Of a stretch of 64,000 bases of DNA, positions 9,342 through 19,347 are shown piece by piece. The stretch's first letter is position 1, and every line of letters begins with the position of its first letter. The stretch spans positions 2,561,501-2,625,500 of the forward strand of contig NZ_JAUSVK010000001.1 of the NCBI RefSeq assembly GCF_030814655.1. Direction: 5' to 3'. Both the position numbers and the translations under genes were made by a program. The DNA comes from Labrys monachus. Its GTDB lineage: Bacteria > Pseudomonadota > Alphaproteobacteria > Rhizobiales > Labraceae. The notes under the pieces were generated by a model. That model searched no databases. It was not told where the DNA came from and was given only the letters and a program-made list of their open reading frames with translations.

Positions 9342-10076
9342 CTATGCCGCGAGCGCTTCGGCCAGCCTGTCCACGAAAGCCGGCAGATCGTCGGTGACGT
9401 AGTCGACATGCGGCTCGTAGCGGCCCTGCAGTTCCCAGTCTTCGCGCAGGATGTCGCCGGGCGCGTGCGGTACGACGAGGATGGTGCGCATGCCGCGGGC
9501 ATGCGGCACGATCAGGTTGCGGGACAGATCCTCGAACATGGCGGCGCGGGAGGGGTCGACGCCGTGCTGGCCGAAGAAGCGGTCATAGGTCTCGACGGCG
9601 GGCTTGGGCAGGTAGTCCGCCGCGACGATGTCGAAGACATCCCCGAAATGCTCGGTGATCTCCAGCTTGCGCACGATGTTCAGCGCGTGGTTCACGGTGC
9701 CCGAGGTGAAGATCAGCTTGCGGCCGGGCAGCGCCCGCAATGCGGTGCCGAGCAGGGGATCGGCCTCGATCCGGGAATGGTCGATATCATGGGCGAAGTC
9801 GAGGAATCCGGCCGGGTCCAGCCCTTCATCCACCATCAGCCCGCGCAGCGACGTGCCGTAGCGCTGGTAGTAGTATTTCTGCAGGGCCCGCGCCGTGAGG
9901 CCGTCGACGCCGTAGTAATCGGCGATCCAGGTGGTGATGCGGTTGTCGACCTGTTCCCACAGATTGGCATGATGCGGATAGAGGGTGTTGTCGAGGTCGA
10001 ACACCCAGGTGTCGACCGCGCCGAAATCGGCGGCCAGCTTCTCTCTCGTCGAAAACAGGATCTGGTCCATCGCCAT
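9342..10076 (-). CDS. Pyrimidine 5'-nucleotidase (HAD superfamily IA)
   Basis: A 244-residue HAD hydrolase. Motif I is WVFDLDNTLYP (nucleophile and acid/base Asp near residues 26-28), motif II is IFTSGT and motif III/IV is around LPKPAVETYDRF and AAMFEDLSRNL. This DLDNTLYP form matches the Sdt1/PpnN-like pyrimidine 5'-nucleotidases, which dephosphorylate UMP/CMP and some damaged nucleotides. An alternative start two codons in (10070) is possible. It is separated from argB by about 100 bp on the same strand, a common arrangement in rhizobia. Confidence 0.85.
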   Translation of the reverse strand: MAMDQILFSTREKLAADFGAVDTWVFDLDNTLYPHHANLWEQVDNRITTWIADYYGVDGLTARALQKYYYQRYGTSLRGLMVDEGLDPAGFLDFAHDIDHSRIEADPLLGTALRALPGRKLIFTSGTVNHALNIVRKLEITEHFGDVFDIVAADYLPKPAVETYDRFFGQHGVDPSRAAMFEDLSRNLIVPHARGMRTILVVPHAPGDILREDWELQGRYEPHVDYVTDDLPAFVDRLAEALAA

Positions 10077-10182
10077 TCTCTACCACGGCATGGGCAATAT
10101 CGAACCGCAATCTTAAGAATGTGTCATTCCGGATGCGATGCGGCCCGCCGCGGCGGGCCGCATCGGCGCGCGGGCGGGACGG

Positions 10183-11073
10183 TCAGCGCCGGATGAGCGT
10201 GCCCGCGCCGTGATTGGTCATCAGTTCCAGCAGCACCGCATGGGGGACCTTGCCGTCCATGATGACCACCGCCTCGACGCCCCGCTCCAGGGCGTAGATG
10301 CAGGTCTCCACCTTCGGGATCATGCCGCCCGTGATGGTGCCGTCGGCGATCAGCCGGCGGATGCCCTCCACGTCGATCTCCGTGATGAGGTTCTTGTCCT
10401 TGTCGAGGATGCCCGGCACATCCGTCAGCAGCAGGAGGCGTGTCGCGCCCAGGGCGCCGGCGATCGCCCCGGCGAAGGTATCGGCGTTGACGTTGAACGT
10501 CCCGCCGTCGGCCGATGCCGCCACCGGCGCCAGCACAGGGATGATGTCCGAGCGGATGATCTGGTCGAGCACGGTGGTATCGACCTTGTCGGGCTCGCCG
10601 ACGAAGCCGAGATCGATCACCTTCTCGATCGCCGAATCCGGGTCGTGGATCGTGCGCGTCGCCTTCTTGGCGATGACCATGCGGCCGTCCTTGCCGGACA
10701 GGCCGACGGCGCGCCCGCCCTCGGCGTTGATGAAGCCGACGAGCTGCTTGTTGATCGATCCCGCCAGCACCATCTCCACCACTTCGACGCTGGCCGCGTC
10801 GGTGATGCGGTAGCCGGCGGCGAATTCGGACTTGATGCCGAGCCGCTGGAGCATTTCCGAGATCTGAGGCCCGCCGCCGTGCACCACCACCGGATTGATG
10901 CCGGCCTGCTCGAGCAGCACGATATCGCGGGCGAAATCGCGCGCGACCTGCTCGTCGCCCATGGCGTGGCCGCCATATTTGATCACGATGATGGAGTCGT
11001 CGTGCTGCTGCATGTAGGGCAGCGCTTCGGAAAGGATCGCGGCCTTGTCGTGGACGCTGAGATTGGGGCTCAT
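10183..11073 (-). CDS. argB: Acetylglutamate kinase
   Basis: A 296-residue cytosolic enzyme that phosphorylates N-acetyl-L-glutamate in the second step of arginine biosynthesis. Motifs: [11 protein letters not shown] (phosphate-binding glycine loop near residue 30), [14 protein letters not shown], and the ATP-site segments [12 protein letters not shown] and GMIPKVE. The ATG at 11073 gives the usual [11 protein letters not shown] start; an in-frame start at 11124 would add 17 residues unlike the family. No other arg genes are adjacent. Confidence 0.96.
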   Translation of the reverse strand: MSPNLSVHDKAAILSEALPYMQQHDDSIIVIKYGGHAMGDEQVARDFARDIVLLEQAGINPVVVHGGGPQISEMLQRLGIKSEFAAGYRITDAASVEVVEMVLAGSINKQLVGFINAEGGRAVGLSGKDGRMVIAKKATRTIHDPDSAIEKVIDLGFVGEPDKVDTTVLDQIIRSDIIPVLAPVAASADGGTFNVNADTFAGAIAGALGATRLLLLTDVPGILDKDKNLITEIDVEGIRRLIADGTITGGMIPKVETCIYALERGVEAVVIMDGKVPHAVLLELMTNHGAGTLIRR

Positions 11074-11167
11074 GGGCTTCGGCTTCCGGAAAAGGGACGG
11101 ACGGGGTTCTACAGCAGTCTGCACGGATGAAAAGAGCTGATTGACGGAGGGTTCTACCCCGGGTGCG

Positions 11168-12658
11168 TTATTCCAGCGCGACCGGGGCAGCGCCGATCCT
11201 GGTCCGCAACGGGCGCTCCTCCATCATGACCAGGCTGTAGAGCGTGACGAGGATGCCCGCCGTCGCGCTGATGAACACCCAGCGGAAGACCATGCCGATG
11301 TCGAAGCCGCCCGCCGCCAGCACCGGCGCGAGCGTATCCATGGTCACCGTCGCCGCCTTGTCGGCGGGAACGCTGCCCATGACGATGGCGCCGAAGCCGG
11401 CGACGATGATCGCCCCGCCGAGCGAGCGGAAGAAGTTCATGGCGCCCGTCGCCGTGCCCATCTGGTGCGGCATCACCGCGTTCTGGATGGCGACGGTGGT
11501 GACGGGCAGCAGCGTGCCGATGCCGGTGCTGGCGGCGGCGAGCAGGATTTCGAAGACGACGAGCGGCAGGCCCTGCGGGACGGCGGCGACGGTGGCGAGG
11601 GTGATCGCCGCGACGGACAGGCCGATCGTGGGCGTGCGCTTGTAATGGATCATCCGGGCCATGAGGCGCCCTGAGAACGTCGCGCCTGCCACCGTGCCGA
11701 CCATCAGCGGGATCAGCGCGAGACCGGACTGGCTGGCCGTGAGGCCATAGACGCCCTGGAGGTAGATCGGCGTGTAGATGGTGAGGCCGATGAAGACTCC
11801 CATGCCGAAACAGGCGGCGGCGGTGCCCATCGAGACGACGGGATTGGCGAGCACCTCGGCGGGGATCAGCGGCTCGGGCGCCTTCATCAGGCGGACGACG
11901 AAGGCGATCCAGAACAGGATGGAGAAGCCGATGAGGCCGAGGATCGGCGCGGACGTCCAGGCGTAGCGCGGACCGCCGAGGCTCAGGGCCAGCAGCAGGG
12001 CGACGGTGGCGAGGATCATCAGGAAAGCGCCGAGGAAATCGAGCCTGTGCGGGCGCTCGTGGCGGGGCAGCTTCTTCAGCAGGGAATTGGTCATGGCGAA
12101 GGCGAGCAGGCCGAGCGGCAGGTTGATCCAGAAGATCGCCGACCAGTGCAGCTTTTCCGCCATGAAGCCGCCGAGGATCGGCCCGGCGATGCTGGAGGTG
12201 ACGAAGACGCCGGCGATGTAGCCTTGGTAGCGCGGCCGGTCCCGGGGCGAGACGATGTCGGCGATGATGGTCTGTGCCAGCGAGATCAGCCCGCCGCCGC
12301 CGAGCCCCTGCACGGCGCGCGCCAGGATCAGCACCAGCATGCTCGGGGCGAGCGCGCAGGCGGCCGAACCGATCACGAAGATGGCGATCGCGACCAGCAG
12401 GGTGACGCGCCGGCCGGCGATGTCGGACATCTTGCCGTAGAGGGGCGTCACCGCCGTCGAGGTGAGGAGATAGGTCGTGACGATCCAGGGCAGGTTGGCG
12501 AAATCGCCGAGTTCCCGCCCGATCGTCGGCATGGCCGTTGCGACGATGGTCTGGTCCAGGGCGGCGAGCAGCATCGCGACGAGCACGCCGACGATGATCG
12601 AGCGCACTTCATGAGGGCTCAATGGAGCCTTGCCCGGCGCCGATTCTGGTGGGGTCAT
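11168..12658 (-). CDS. DHA2-family MFS drug exporter (14 TMS, EmrB/QacA type)
   Basis: A 496-residue inner-membrane transporter. Motif A is [10 protein letters not shown] after the second helix, motif C is in the [19 protein letters not shown] region, and [17 protein letters not shown] in helix 1 is the DHA2 motif D1. About 14 hydrophobic segments are visible. Such proteins export drugs or toxic compounds using the proton gradient. No HlyD/EmrA-type adaptor gene is adjacent, so it probably acts alone. The ATG at 12658 places [10 protein letters not shown] directly before helix 1; the longer frame starting at 12826 has a non-membrane extension not seen in the family. Confidence 0.9.
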   Translation of the reverse strand: MTPPESAPGKAPLSPHEVRSIIVGVLVAMLLAALDQTIVATAMPTIGRELGDFANLPWIVTTYLLTSTAVTPLYGKMSDIAGRRVTLLVAIAIFVIGSAACALAPSMLVLILARAVQGLGGGGLISLAQTIIADIVSPRDRPRYQGYIAGVFVTSSIAGPILGGFMAEKLHWSAIFWINLPLGLLAFAMTNSLLKKLPRHERPHRLDFLGAFLMILATVALLLALSLGGPRYAWTSAPILGLIGFSILFWIAFVVRLMKAPEPLIPAEVLANPVVSMGTAAACFGMGVFIGLTIYTPIYLQGVYGLTASQSGLALIPLMVGTVAGATFSGRLMARMIHYKRTPTIGLSVAAITLATVAAVPQGLPLVVFEILLAAASTGIGTLLPVTTVAIQNAVMPHQMGTATGAMNFFRSLGGAIIVAGFGAIVMGSVPADKAATVTMDTLAPVLAAGGFDIGMVFRWVFISATAGILVTLYSLVMMEERPLRTRIGAAPVALE

Positions 12659-13019
12659 CAGGCTTGTCCGAAAGGAATGTAAAGGCCGAAGCCCGGGAAA
12701 GTCGAATGCGGCAGCGGAACGGACGTGAATGATTGTCCCATTCAAAGGCGAGGATGGCCTGGGTCGTCCCCGTGAGCCGCAAGGGAAGCGGCGGAATCCG
12801 GGATGCGAGGCGACGTCCCGGCCCATGGATCCCCGCCTGACCGCTGCGCGGCTCGCAGGGGAGGCGGGACACGTCCCAGATTCCCGGCCGATAGGGAGGT
12901 CCGTCCCTTCGTTCAGAGCGATAGAGAACGGGCGGCGGCGCGTCCGCCACCGGCTCCATGCGAAACCCAGCCGCGCCAGGCAGTCTCCACGAAAATGTGG
13001 CGCGGTGCGGGCGGCAGGC
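12659..13019. other. Intergenic region between cfa and the MFS exporter gene
   Basis: A 361-bp GC-rich gap between two minus-strand genes. It has no convincing gene. It holds several short GGGAC/GTCCC-type inverted repeats around 12805-12880 and presumably the exporter promoter. Confidence 0.5.
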
Positions 13020-14276
13020 TCACTCCGCGGCTTGTCGGGCCGGGGCCGGCACGGGCGTGAGATCGAGGGGGAGCCTGCGCTCGGCCTCGCCGATATAGTC
13101 GCGCGTCAGGGGCACCGTACCCAGCGATTTCGCCACCTGGATCTGGAAGACCATGTGGCCGCCCCAGCGGAAGGTCGCTTCCGAGGAGGCGAGATAGAGC
13201 TCCCACATGCGGCAGAACCTGTCGTCATAGAGGGCGCGGATCTGGTCGCGATTGTTGTTGAAGCGCTCGCGCCAATGCCTGAGCGTCTCGGCATAATGCA
13301 GGCGCAGGATCTCGACGTCGGTGACGATCAGGCCGGCGCGCTCGATCGCCGGCAGCACCTCCGACAAGGCCGGCGAATAGCCGCCGGGGAAGATATATTT
13401 CTGGATCCAAGGATTGGTGGCGCCCGGCCCGTCGGACCGTCCGATGGCGTGGATGAGCGCCACGCCCTTTTCCGTCAGCATGTCCGCGATCTTGCGGAAA
13501 TAGGCGTCGAAATGATTGACGCCGACATGCTCGAACATGCCCACGGAGACGATACGGTCGTAGCGGCGGCTTTCGTGGCGATAGTCGACCAGTTCGAAGC
13601 GGACCCGGTCGGCGATGCCGGCCGCCCGGGCGCGGGCGTTGGAAACCTTGTGCTGCTCTTCCGACAGCGTGATGCCCGTGACGTTCGCCTTGGTGACGTT
13701 GGCGATGTACAGGCCCATGCCGCCCCAGCCCGAGCCGATGTCGAGCACCGTGACGCCCGGCTCCAGCAGGAGCTTGGCCGCGATATGGCGCTTCTTGTAG
13801 GCCTGGGCCTCCTCGAGGGTGACATCCAGGTCGGGGAAATACGCGCAGCTATATTGCCGGTCGCTGTCGAGGAAGAGGTCGAACAGTTCGTCCTTCAGGT
13901 CGTAATGATGGGCGACGTTGTTCTTCGACTTGCCGGCAGGATTGTATTGAGCCAGGCGGCGACTCAGCTTGCGTCCGAACGCGGCGAAGCGGCTGAGCGG
14001 CCCGATATCCGTCGACCACCCGATATTCTGCATGAAGAGGGCGACCATGTCGTAGACATCGCCGCTCTCGATCGCGACGCGTCCGTCCATGAAGGCTTCG
14101 CCGACCTCCAGCTCCGGATTGGTGAGGAGCTTCCACGCCGTCGCCTTGTCCTTGATCCGGATCGCGCTGACGAAGCCCCCGCCCGGCCCATAGGCATGCG
14201 TCCTGCCGTCGGGATCAATGATGGTCAGCGCACCCTTCTTGATCAGGCGCTTCAACATCGTATCGAGAATAAACAT
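13020..14276 (-). CDS. cfa: Cyclopropane-fatty-acyl-phospholipid synthase
   Basis: A 418-residue SAM-dependent enzyme that adds a methylene bridge to unsaturated acyl chains of membrane phospholipids. The N-terminal lipid-binding domain (residues 1-110) is followed by NNVAHHYDLKDELFDLFLD and YSCAYF, hallmark CFA segments. SAM motif I is VLDIGSGWGGMG near residue 179, followed by GITLSEEQ and SVGMFEHVG. All expected residues are present. It is well separated from both neighbours. In rhizobia such genes are often induced in stationary phase or acid, but nothing in the upstream sequence proves that here. Confidence 0.94.
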   Translation of the reverse strand: MFILDTMLKRLIKKGALTIIDPDGRTHAYGPGGGFVSAIRIKDKATAWKLLTNPELEVGEAFMDGRVAIESGDVYDMVALFMQNIGWSTDIGPLSRFAAFGRKLSRRLAQYNPAGKSKNNVAHHYDLKDELFDLFLDSDRQYSCAYFPDLDVTLEEAQAYKKRHIAAKLLLEPGVTVLDIGSGWGGMGLYIANVTKANVTGITLSEEQHKVSNARARAAGIADRVRFELVDYRHESRRYDRIVSVGMFEHVGVNHFDAYFRKIADMLTEKGVALIHAIGRSDGPGATNPWIQKYIFPGGYSPALSEVLPAIERAGLIVTDVEILRLHYAETLRHWRERFNNNRDQIRALYDDRFCRMWELYLASSEATFRWGGHMVFQIQVAKSLGTVPLTRDYIGEAERRLPLDLTPVPAPARQAAE

Positions 14277-14718
14277 CTGTAAAACCCTGAAAGACCCGTA
14301 ATGCTGGAGCCTGTTCCGCCGCTTTCATCGCGCTCTGTCACGCACGCGCTGGGACGGCAGTTGGTTGCGGGCTGGCAGATTCGACACGGTCCGTTCCCAA
14401 ATTGAACGCAATTTTGCCTGCAATGCAACGTCTTTTCCGCATGGGACAGATAAAACGGCTCGTGCACGGGGCGCGGCGACGCCGAATACATGGCGCCCAT
14501 GCGATAGCTCCGCTCCGGCTGCTGTTCCTTTGCGCGGACCACCATGGCGTCACGGAACTCGCATATTCCATAACTTGATGACAACTCGCCGGATGGCGGG
14601 CTGTTCGAGCATCCGATTGTTGACGAATGATGGCGGCCGAGGCCATCACGAAGGCGTGGTTTGCCGTTGCGCCACGCCGAATGCCTTCTATGATGTCGCC
14701 GCAATAATTGTCTGAGGA
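14277..14718. other. Divergent intergenic region between cfa and the GguC/AraD1 gene
   Basis: 442 bp between two divergent genes. No open frame has a coding signature matching the neighbours. It must carry both promoters; no recognisable operator or riboswitch was identified by eye. Confidence 0.5.
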
Positions 14719-15723
14719 ATGTTCAAGGTGTCCGCTCCGTTTCGTCTCGCCCAGATCCGCCGTGAGGACGGCCGCGCTGTCGTGGCCACGATCGACAATA
14801 TCTGCCGCCTCGTGCGCGGCGTGACGACCGTGCTCGAACTGGCCCAGGCGGCCATCGCCGCCGGCAGGACGCTGCGGGAGGAGGTCGAAGCCCGCGGCTT
14901 CGATGCGCCGGTCGATCTCGGGGCCATCCTGGCTGCCGGCAACGTGCTCTCGCCGATCGATCATCCCGATCCGAGCCATGTCATGGTCGCGGGGACCGGC
15001 CTCACCCATCTCGGCAGCGCCGAAGGGCGCGACAAGATGCACAAGGATCTCGCCGATCTCTCGAAGCTCACCGATTCCATGAAGATGTTCCGGCTCGGCC
15101 TCGAAAGCGGCCGTCCGGCGCCGGGCGAGGAGGGCGTCGCACCGGAATGGTTCTACAAGGGCGATGGGGCGACCCTCGTGCCGCCGCAGGGCGTGCTGCC
15201 GTCGCCCTCCTTCGCGCTCGATGCGGGCGAGGAGCCTGAATTGGCCGGCATCTACGTCAACGGTCCCGACGGGCAGCCCTGGCGCCTCGGCTTCGCGCTC
15301 GGCAACGAATTCTCCGACCACGTCACGGAGCGGCAGAACTATCTCTATCTCGCCCATTCGAAGCTGCGGGTGTCGGCGATCGGCCCGGAACTGCTGGTCG
15401 GCGACCTGCCCGCCGATGTCCGCGGCACCTCGCGCATCCTGCGCGACGGTACGGTCATCTGGGAAAAGCCCTTCCTCACCGGCGAGGCCAACATGTCCCA
15501 CACCATCGCCAATCTGGAGGGGCATCACTTCAAATACGGCCTCTTCCGCCGCCCGGGAGACGTCAACGTCCATTATTTCGGCACGGCGACGCTGAGCGTC
15601 TCCGACGGCATCGTCACGCGCGAAGGCGACACTTTCGAGATTTCATCCGAGCCCTTCGGCCTGCCGCTCGTCAACAGCATCGGCCGCGCCGCCGCACCCT
15701 GGCCCGTGGTGAAGGCGTTGTAG
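14719..15723 (+). CDS. GguC/AraD1-family protein (fumarylacetoacetate hydrolase fold)
   Basis: A 334-residue protein. The central VAGTGLTHLGSAEGRDKMH, EWFYKGDG and the acidic metal-site region GNEFSDHVTERQNYLYLAHSK match GguC/AraD1 proteins. Members act as L-2-keto-3-deoxyarabonate (or related sugar acid) dehydratases, and in Agrobacterium GguC lies beside the ChvE sugar importer. No sugar transporter or dehydrogenase is adjacent here, so the substrate is open. The ATG at 14719 follows GAGGA at the usual spacing. Confidence 0.72.
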   Translation: MFKVSAPFRLAQIRREDGRAVVATIDNICRLVRGVTTVLELAQAAIAAGRTLREEVEARGFDAPVDLGAILAAGNVLSPIDHPDPSHVMVAGTGLTHLGSAEGRDKMHKDLADLSKLTDSMKMFRLGLESGRPAPGEEGVAPEWFYKGDGATLVPPQGVLPSPSFALDAGEEPELAGIYVNGPDGQPWRLGFALGNEFSDHVTERQNYLYLAHSKLRVSAIGPELLVGDLPADVRGTSRILRDGTVIWEKPFLTGEANMSHTIANLEGHHFKYGLFRRPGDVNVHYFGTATLSVSDGIVTREGDTFEISSEPFGLPLVNSIGRAAAPWPVVKAL

Positions 15724-15725
15724 TC

Positions 15726-15779
15726 TTCCCGGGACCGCGGGCTTCCAGCCTGCCTCTTTCTGGAAGCCCGGTCCCGGAA
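15726..15779. terminator. Large hairpin between convergent GguC/AraD1 gene and dapE
   Basis: The left arm at 15726-15748 (core GGGCTTCCAG) and the right arm at 15760-15779 (core CTGGAAGCCC) pair over about 20 bp with small bulges around an 11-nt loop. It fills the 57-bp gap between converging genes, so it is likely a bidirectional terminator, although neither side has a long U-tract. Confidence 0.6.
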
Positions 15780-15780
15780 T

Positions 15781-16950
15781 TCACGAAAAATACTGCTCCA
15801 GCAGGCGCTGATAGATGCGCGCCAGGCTTTCCAGCTCGATGATCGCCACCCTCTCGTCGACCTGGTGCATGGTCTTGCCGACGAGGCCGAATTCCACCAC
15901 CGGGCAGACGTCCTTGATGAAGCGCGCGTCCGAGGTGCCGCCGGATGTGGACAGCGCCGGCCGCCTGCCTGTCTCCGCCTCGATCGAGCGGACGATGGCG
16001 TCGACGAAGGGGCCGGGCTCGGTCAGGAAGGCCTCCGACGCGCTCCGCTCGAAGGCGAGCGAATAGGAAACGAGGTTGCCCGCCGCGGCGTCGAGCCGCG
16101 AGCGGATATGCTCCTCGAGGCTGGCGCGATTCCACAAATCGTTGAAGCGGATATTGAAGGTCGCCCGGATCTCGGCGGGGATGACGTTGAAGGCCTTGTT
16201 GCCGGTGTCGATCGATATGATTTCGAGGTTCGAGGCGTCGAAATGGGCGGTGCCCCGGTCGAGCTCGCCCTCCGTCAGGGCCGCGAGCAGGCGCACCATC
16301 TGCGGCACCGGATTGTTGGCGAGGTGCGGATAGGCCACATGGCCCTGCTTGCCGTGCACCACCAGCGTGCCCGACAGCGAGCCGCGCCGGCCGATCTTCA
16401 CCATGTCGCCGAGCTGGGCCGGATTGGTCGGCTCGCCCAGGATGCAATGGCCGATGCGATCCCCCTTCGCGACGGCCCAGTCGAGCAGCTTGACCGTGCC
16501 GTTGATGGCCGGCCCTTCCTCGTCGCCGGTGATCAGGAAGGCGATCGGGTCGTCGGGATGGGCAGCCAGATGACGCAGGCTGGCGGCAACCGAGGCGGCG
16601 ACGCCGCCCTTCATGTCGACGGCGCCGCGTCCGAACAACTCGCCGTCGACGATGGCGCCGGAAAACGGCCCCTGGCTCCAGCGGCCTTCGTCGCCGGGGG
16701 GCACCACGTCGGTGTGTCCGGCGAACATCAGCGCGGGCCGGTCGGCGGCGCCGATGCGCGCATAGAGGTTGGCGACGTCGGGGGTGCCCTCGTCGCTGAA
16801 GGTGACGAGATGGGTCTCGAAGCCGGCCTGCCGCAGCACCTCGGCGAGGAGATGCAGCGCTCCGCCTTCCGCAGGGGTAACCGAGGGGCAGCGAATCAGG
16901 GCCTGGGTGAGGGCGACGGGATCGTGGGGATCGAAGGCAAGCTCGGTCAT
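15781..16950 (-). CDS. dapE: Succinyl-diaminopimelate desuccinylase
   Basis: A 389-residue M20 metallohydrolase that removes succinate from N-succinyl-LL-diaminopimelate in the lysine and peptidoglycan precursor pathway. Two-zinc motifs are clear: MFAGHTDVVPPGDE (His and bridging Asp region near residue 74), DMKGG, and ITGDEEGPA with the catalytic glutamates. The dimerisation domain follows, and GGTSDARF plus the C-terminal GKTMHQVDE supply late ligands. dapD lies just upstream on the same strand, so the two form a lysine-pathway pair. Confidence 0.95.
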   Translation of the reverse strand: MTELAFDPHDPVALTQALIRCPSVTPAEGGALHLLAEVLRQAGFETHLVTFSDEGTPDVANLYARIGAADRPALMFAGHTDVVPPGDEGRWSQGPFSGAIVDGELFGRGAVDMKGGVAASVAASLRHLAAHPDDPIAFLITGDEEGPAINGTVKLLDWAVAKGDRIGHCILGEPTNPAQLGDMVKIGRRGSLSGTLVVHGKQGHVAYPHLANNPVPQMVRLLAALTEGELDRGTAHFDASNLEIISIDTGNKAFNVIPAEIRATFNIRFNDLWNRASLEEHIRSRLDAAAGNLVSYSLAFERSASEAFLTEPGPFVDAIVRSIEAETGRRPALSTSGGTSDARFIKDVCPVVEFGLVGKTMHQVDERVAIIELESLARIYQRLLEQYFS

Positions 16951-17013
16951 GTCGCCGTCCTGGACTGCGGGCGCCGGCCCGCTCGTGGAACGCGTCGCTT
17001 TCGACGCAGGGAG

Positions 17014-17030
17014 GCGGACGGGACGTCCGC
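17014..17030. repeat. Short perfect palindrome in the dapD-dapE gap
   Basis: GCGGACG-GGA-CGTCCGC is a 7-bp-arm hairpin with a 3-nt loop. It is a sequence variant of the palindromes at 4250-4266 and 4295-4310, suggesting a small dispersed family. Confidence 0.5.
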
Positions 17031-17043
17031 GGTCCCAGCGATC

Positions 17044-17901
17044 TCAGTCGCGGAGCAATTCGTTGATGCTGGTCTTGGAACGGGTCTGGGCGTCGACCGT
17101 CTTGACGATGACGGCGCAATAGAGCGAGGGCCCCGGGCGCCCGTCCGGCAGCGGCTTGCCGGGCAGGGTGCCGGGCACGACCACCGAGAACGGCGGCACA
17201 TAGCCCTTGTGCGTCGCGCCGGTGTTGCGGTCGATGATCGTGGTGGAGGCGCTGATGAACACGCCCATCGACAGCACCGAGCCGCGCCCGATGACGACGC
17301 CTTCGACCACTTCGGAACGGGCCCCGATGAAGCAGTCGTCCTCGATGATGACCGGATTGGCCTGCAGCGGCTCGAGCACGCCGCCGATGCCGACCCCGCC
17401 CGACAGATGGACGTTGCGGCCGATCTGGGCGCAGGAGCCCACCGTCACCCAGGTATCGACCATGGAACCCGAAGCGACATGGGCGCCGAGATTGACGAAA
17501 GAAGGCATCAGCACCACGCCTGGCGCGATATAGGCCGAATGGCGCACGATGCAGTTGGGCACGGCGCGGAAGCCGGCATGGCGGAACTCGGTGGTGCTCC
17601 AGTCGTCGAACTTCGAGGGCACCTTGTCCCACCAGAAGGTGCCGCCCGGGCCGCCGGGGATGGTCGTCATGTCGTTGAGGCGGAAGGAAAGCAGGATCGC
17701 CTTCTTCAGCCATTGATGCGTGATCCACTTGTCCTTGCCCGTGGCGTCCTCGAGCGGTTCGGCGACGCGCAGCTTGCCCTCGTCGAGCAGGCCGAGCGAG
17801 AAATTCACCGCGGCCCGGATTTCGCCCTTGGTCTCGAAATTGCACTGGGCGCGGTCTTCCCAGGCGGCGTCGATGACGGTCTGCAGGCGGGCGATGTCCA
17901 T
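17044..17901 (-). CDS. dapD: 2,3,4,5-tetrahydropyridine-2,6-dicarboxylate N-succinyltransferase
   Basis: A 285-residue left-handed beta-helix enzyme that transfers succinyl from succinyl-CoA to tetrahydrodipicolinate in DAP/lysine synthesis. The N-terminal helical domain contains [11 protein letters not shown]; hexapeptide turns start near residue 105 ([24 protein letters not shown]) and include [25 protein letters not shown]. The C-terminal tail [10 protein letters not shown] is typical. Length is normal. It is 93 bp upstream of dapE and probably cotranscribed. Confidence 0.96.
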   Translation of the reverse strand: MDIARLQTVIDAAWEDRAQCNFETKGEIRAAVNFSLGLLDEGKLRVAEPLEDATGKDKWITHQWLKKAILLSFRLNDMTTIPGGPGGTFWWDKVPSKFDDWSTTEFRHAGFRAVPNCIVRHSAYIAPGVVLMPSFVNLGAHVASGSMVDTWVTVGSCAQIGRNVHLSGGVGIGGVLEPLQANPVIIEDDCFIGARSEVVEGVVIGRGSVLSMGVFISASTTIIDRNTGATHKGYVPPFSVVVPGTLPGKPLPDGRPGPSLYCAVIVKTVDAQTRSKTSINELLRD

Positions 17902-18086
17902 GATGCGTCCTCAAGATGATCCGGCCGCACATGCCGCGCGGGCCGCATCCTGTCAAGCACCACGCGCATCCGGAGCTTGACGGCGCACGCGCCGCCCCCT
18001 AATAGGCCGCCATCGTAAGCGTTCACGTCAATCAACGCGCCACACGGGTTGTCCTCGCGGCAGCCCTTTGATCCTATGGCGCTTCC

Positions 18087-19289
18087 ATGACTGAACTCGA
18101 CAAACCCGTCATTGCGGCTCCCGCGTCCAATCCGGTGACGGCGCTCGTCCCGCTCATCGCCATCGTCTTCTTCGGCTTCCTGGCCATCGGCATCCCGCTG
18201 CCGGTCATTCCGGTCGAGGTGCATGACGTCCTCGGCTTCAGCCCGGTCACGGCCGGCTGGGCCGTCGGCATCCAGTCCCTCGCGACGGTGCTCACGCGCC
18301 AGGCCGCGGGCCGGATCTGCGACATGTCCGGGCCGCGGACCGCCGTGCTGGCCGGCTTGCCGCTCGCCTCGCTGGCGGGGGTCTTCTATCTCGTCGCCGC
18401 AGCCTTCGCCGACCCTCTCGTCCATCTCGCCTTCCTCTTCGTCGGCCGGCTCGTCCTGGGCGTGGCCGAAAGCCTGTTCCTCACCGGTGCGATGGCGTGG
18501 GGCATCGTGCGAGTCGGGCCGGCCCATACCGGCAAGGTCATGGCCTGGCAGGGTATCGCCATCTATGCCGCGGTGGGGATCGGCGCTCCCCTCGGCATCG
18601 AGGCGATGGTACGCTGGCAGTTCGCCGGCGCCGCGCTGTCGACCGTGCTGCTGCCCCTGGCAGGCGTGCTCGTCGCCCTGGCCTTGCCGAGGCCGGCCCT
18701 GCTGCACCATTCCGCGGAGCGCGTGCCGTTCTACCGGGTGGTCGGGCTGATCTGGCGGCACGGCCTCGCCATGTCGCTGGCCACCGCGCCCTTCGCGGCC
18801 CTGGCCGCCTTCGTCGCCCTCTATTATGCCTCGCGCGGCTGGACAGGGGCGGGCTACCCGGTCATGGGCTTCGGCGCCGGCTACATCGTCATGCGCCTGT
18901 TCTTCGCCGGCCTGCCCGACCGCATGGGGGGAGCCCGTGTCGCCGCGATGTCCCTGCCGCTCGAATGCGTCGGCCAGCTCGTGCTCTTCGCGGCGCCGGG
19001 AAGCTTCGTGGCGTTTCTCGGTGCCGTCCTCACCGGCGTCGGCTTCTCGCTGGTCTTCCCCGCCATGGGCGTCGAGGCTGTCCGCCGGGTGCCGGCCCAC
19101 AGCCGCGGCCTCGCCGTCGGCGGCTTCGTCGCCTTCTTCGACGTCGCGCTCGGCCTCACCGGCCCGGCGGCGGGGCTGCTGGCGAGCGGCTTCGGCTACA
19201 GGGCGATCTTCCTCGGCGGCGCGCTGTGCTCGGCACTGGCCTTGGCGATGGCCTGCGCCTTCGCCCTGCCGGCCCGACAAAAGGCTTGA
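18087..19289 (+). CDS. MFS transporter (YhhS/arabinose-efflux type, 12 TMS)
   Basis: A 400-residue inner-membrane protein with about 12 hydrophobic helices. Motif A-like RQAAGRICDMSGPR follows helix 2 and a diverged copy, FFAGLPDRMGGAR, follows helix 8. The first helix FFGFLAIGIPLPVIPVEVHDVLGFS and a long hydrophobic C-terminus match YhhS/YcaD-type exporters. The substrate is unknown. It is divergent from dapD with a 185-bp gap and does not look part of the lysine pathway. Confidence 0.85.
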   Translation: MTELDKPVIAAPASNPVTALVPLIAIVFFGFLAIGIPLPVIPVEVHDVLGFSPVTAGWAVGIQSLATVLTRQAAGRICDMSGPRTAVLAGLPLASLAGVFYLVAAAFADPLVHLAFLFVGRLVLGVAESLFLTGAMAWGIVRVGPAHTGKVMAWQGIAIYAAVGIGAPLGIEAMVRWQFAGAALSTVLLPLAGVLVALALPRPALLHHSAERVPFYRVVGLIWRHGLAMSLATAPFAALAAFVALYYASRGWTGAGYPVMGFGAGYIVMRLFFAGLPDRMGGARVAAMSLPLECVGQLVLFAAPGSFVAFLGAVLTGVGFSLVFPAMGVEAVRRVPAHSRGLAVGGFVAFFDVALGLTGPAAGLLASGFGYRAIFLGGALCSALALAMACAFALPARQKA

Positions 19290-19347
19290 CGGCCCGGCCC
19301 ATCATTGATGCTGTGCGCCCGTCGTTTCAGCCGATTTGAGGTCTTCA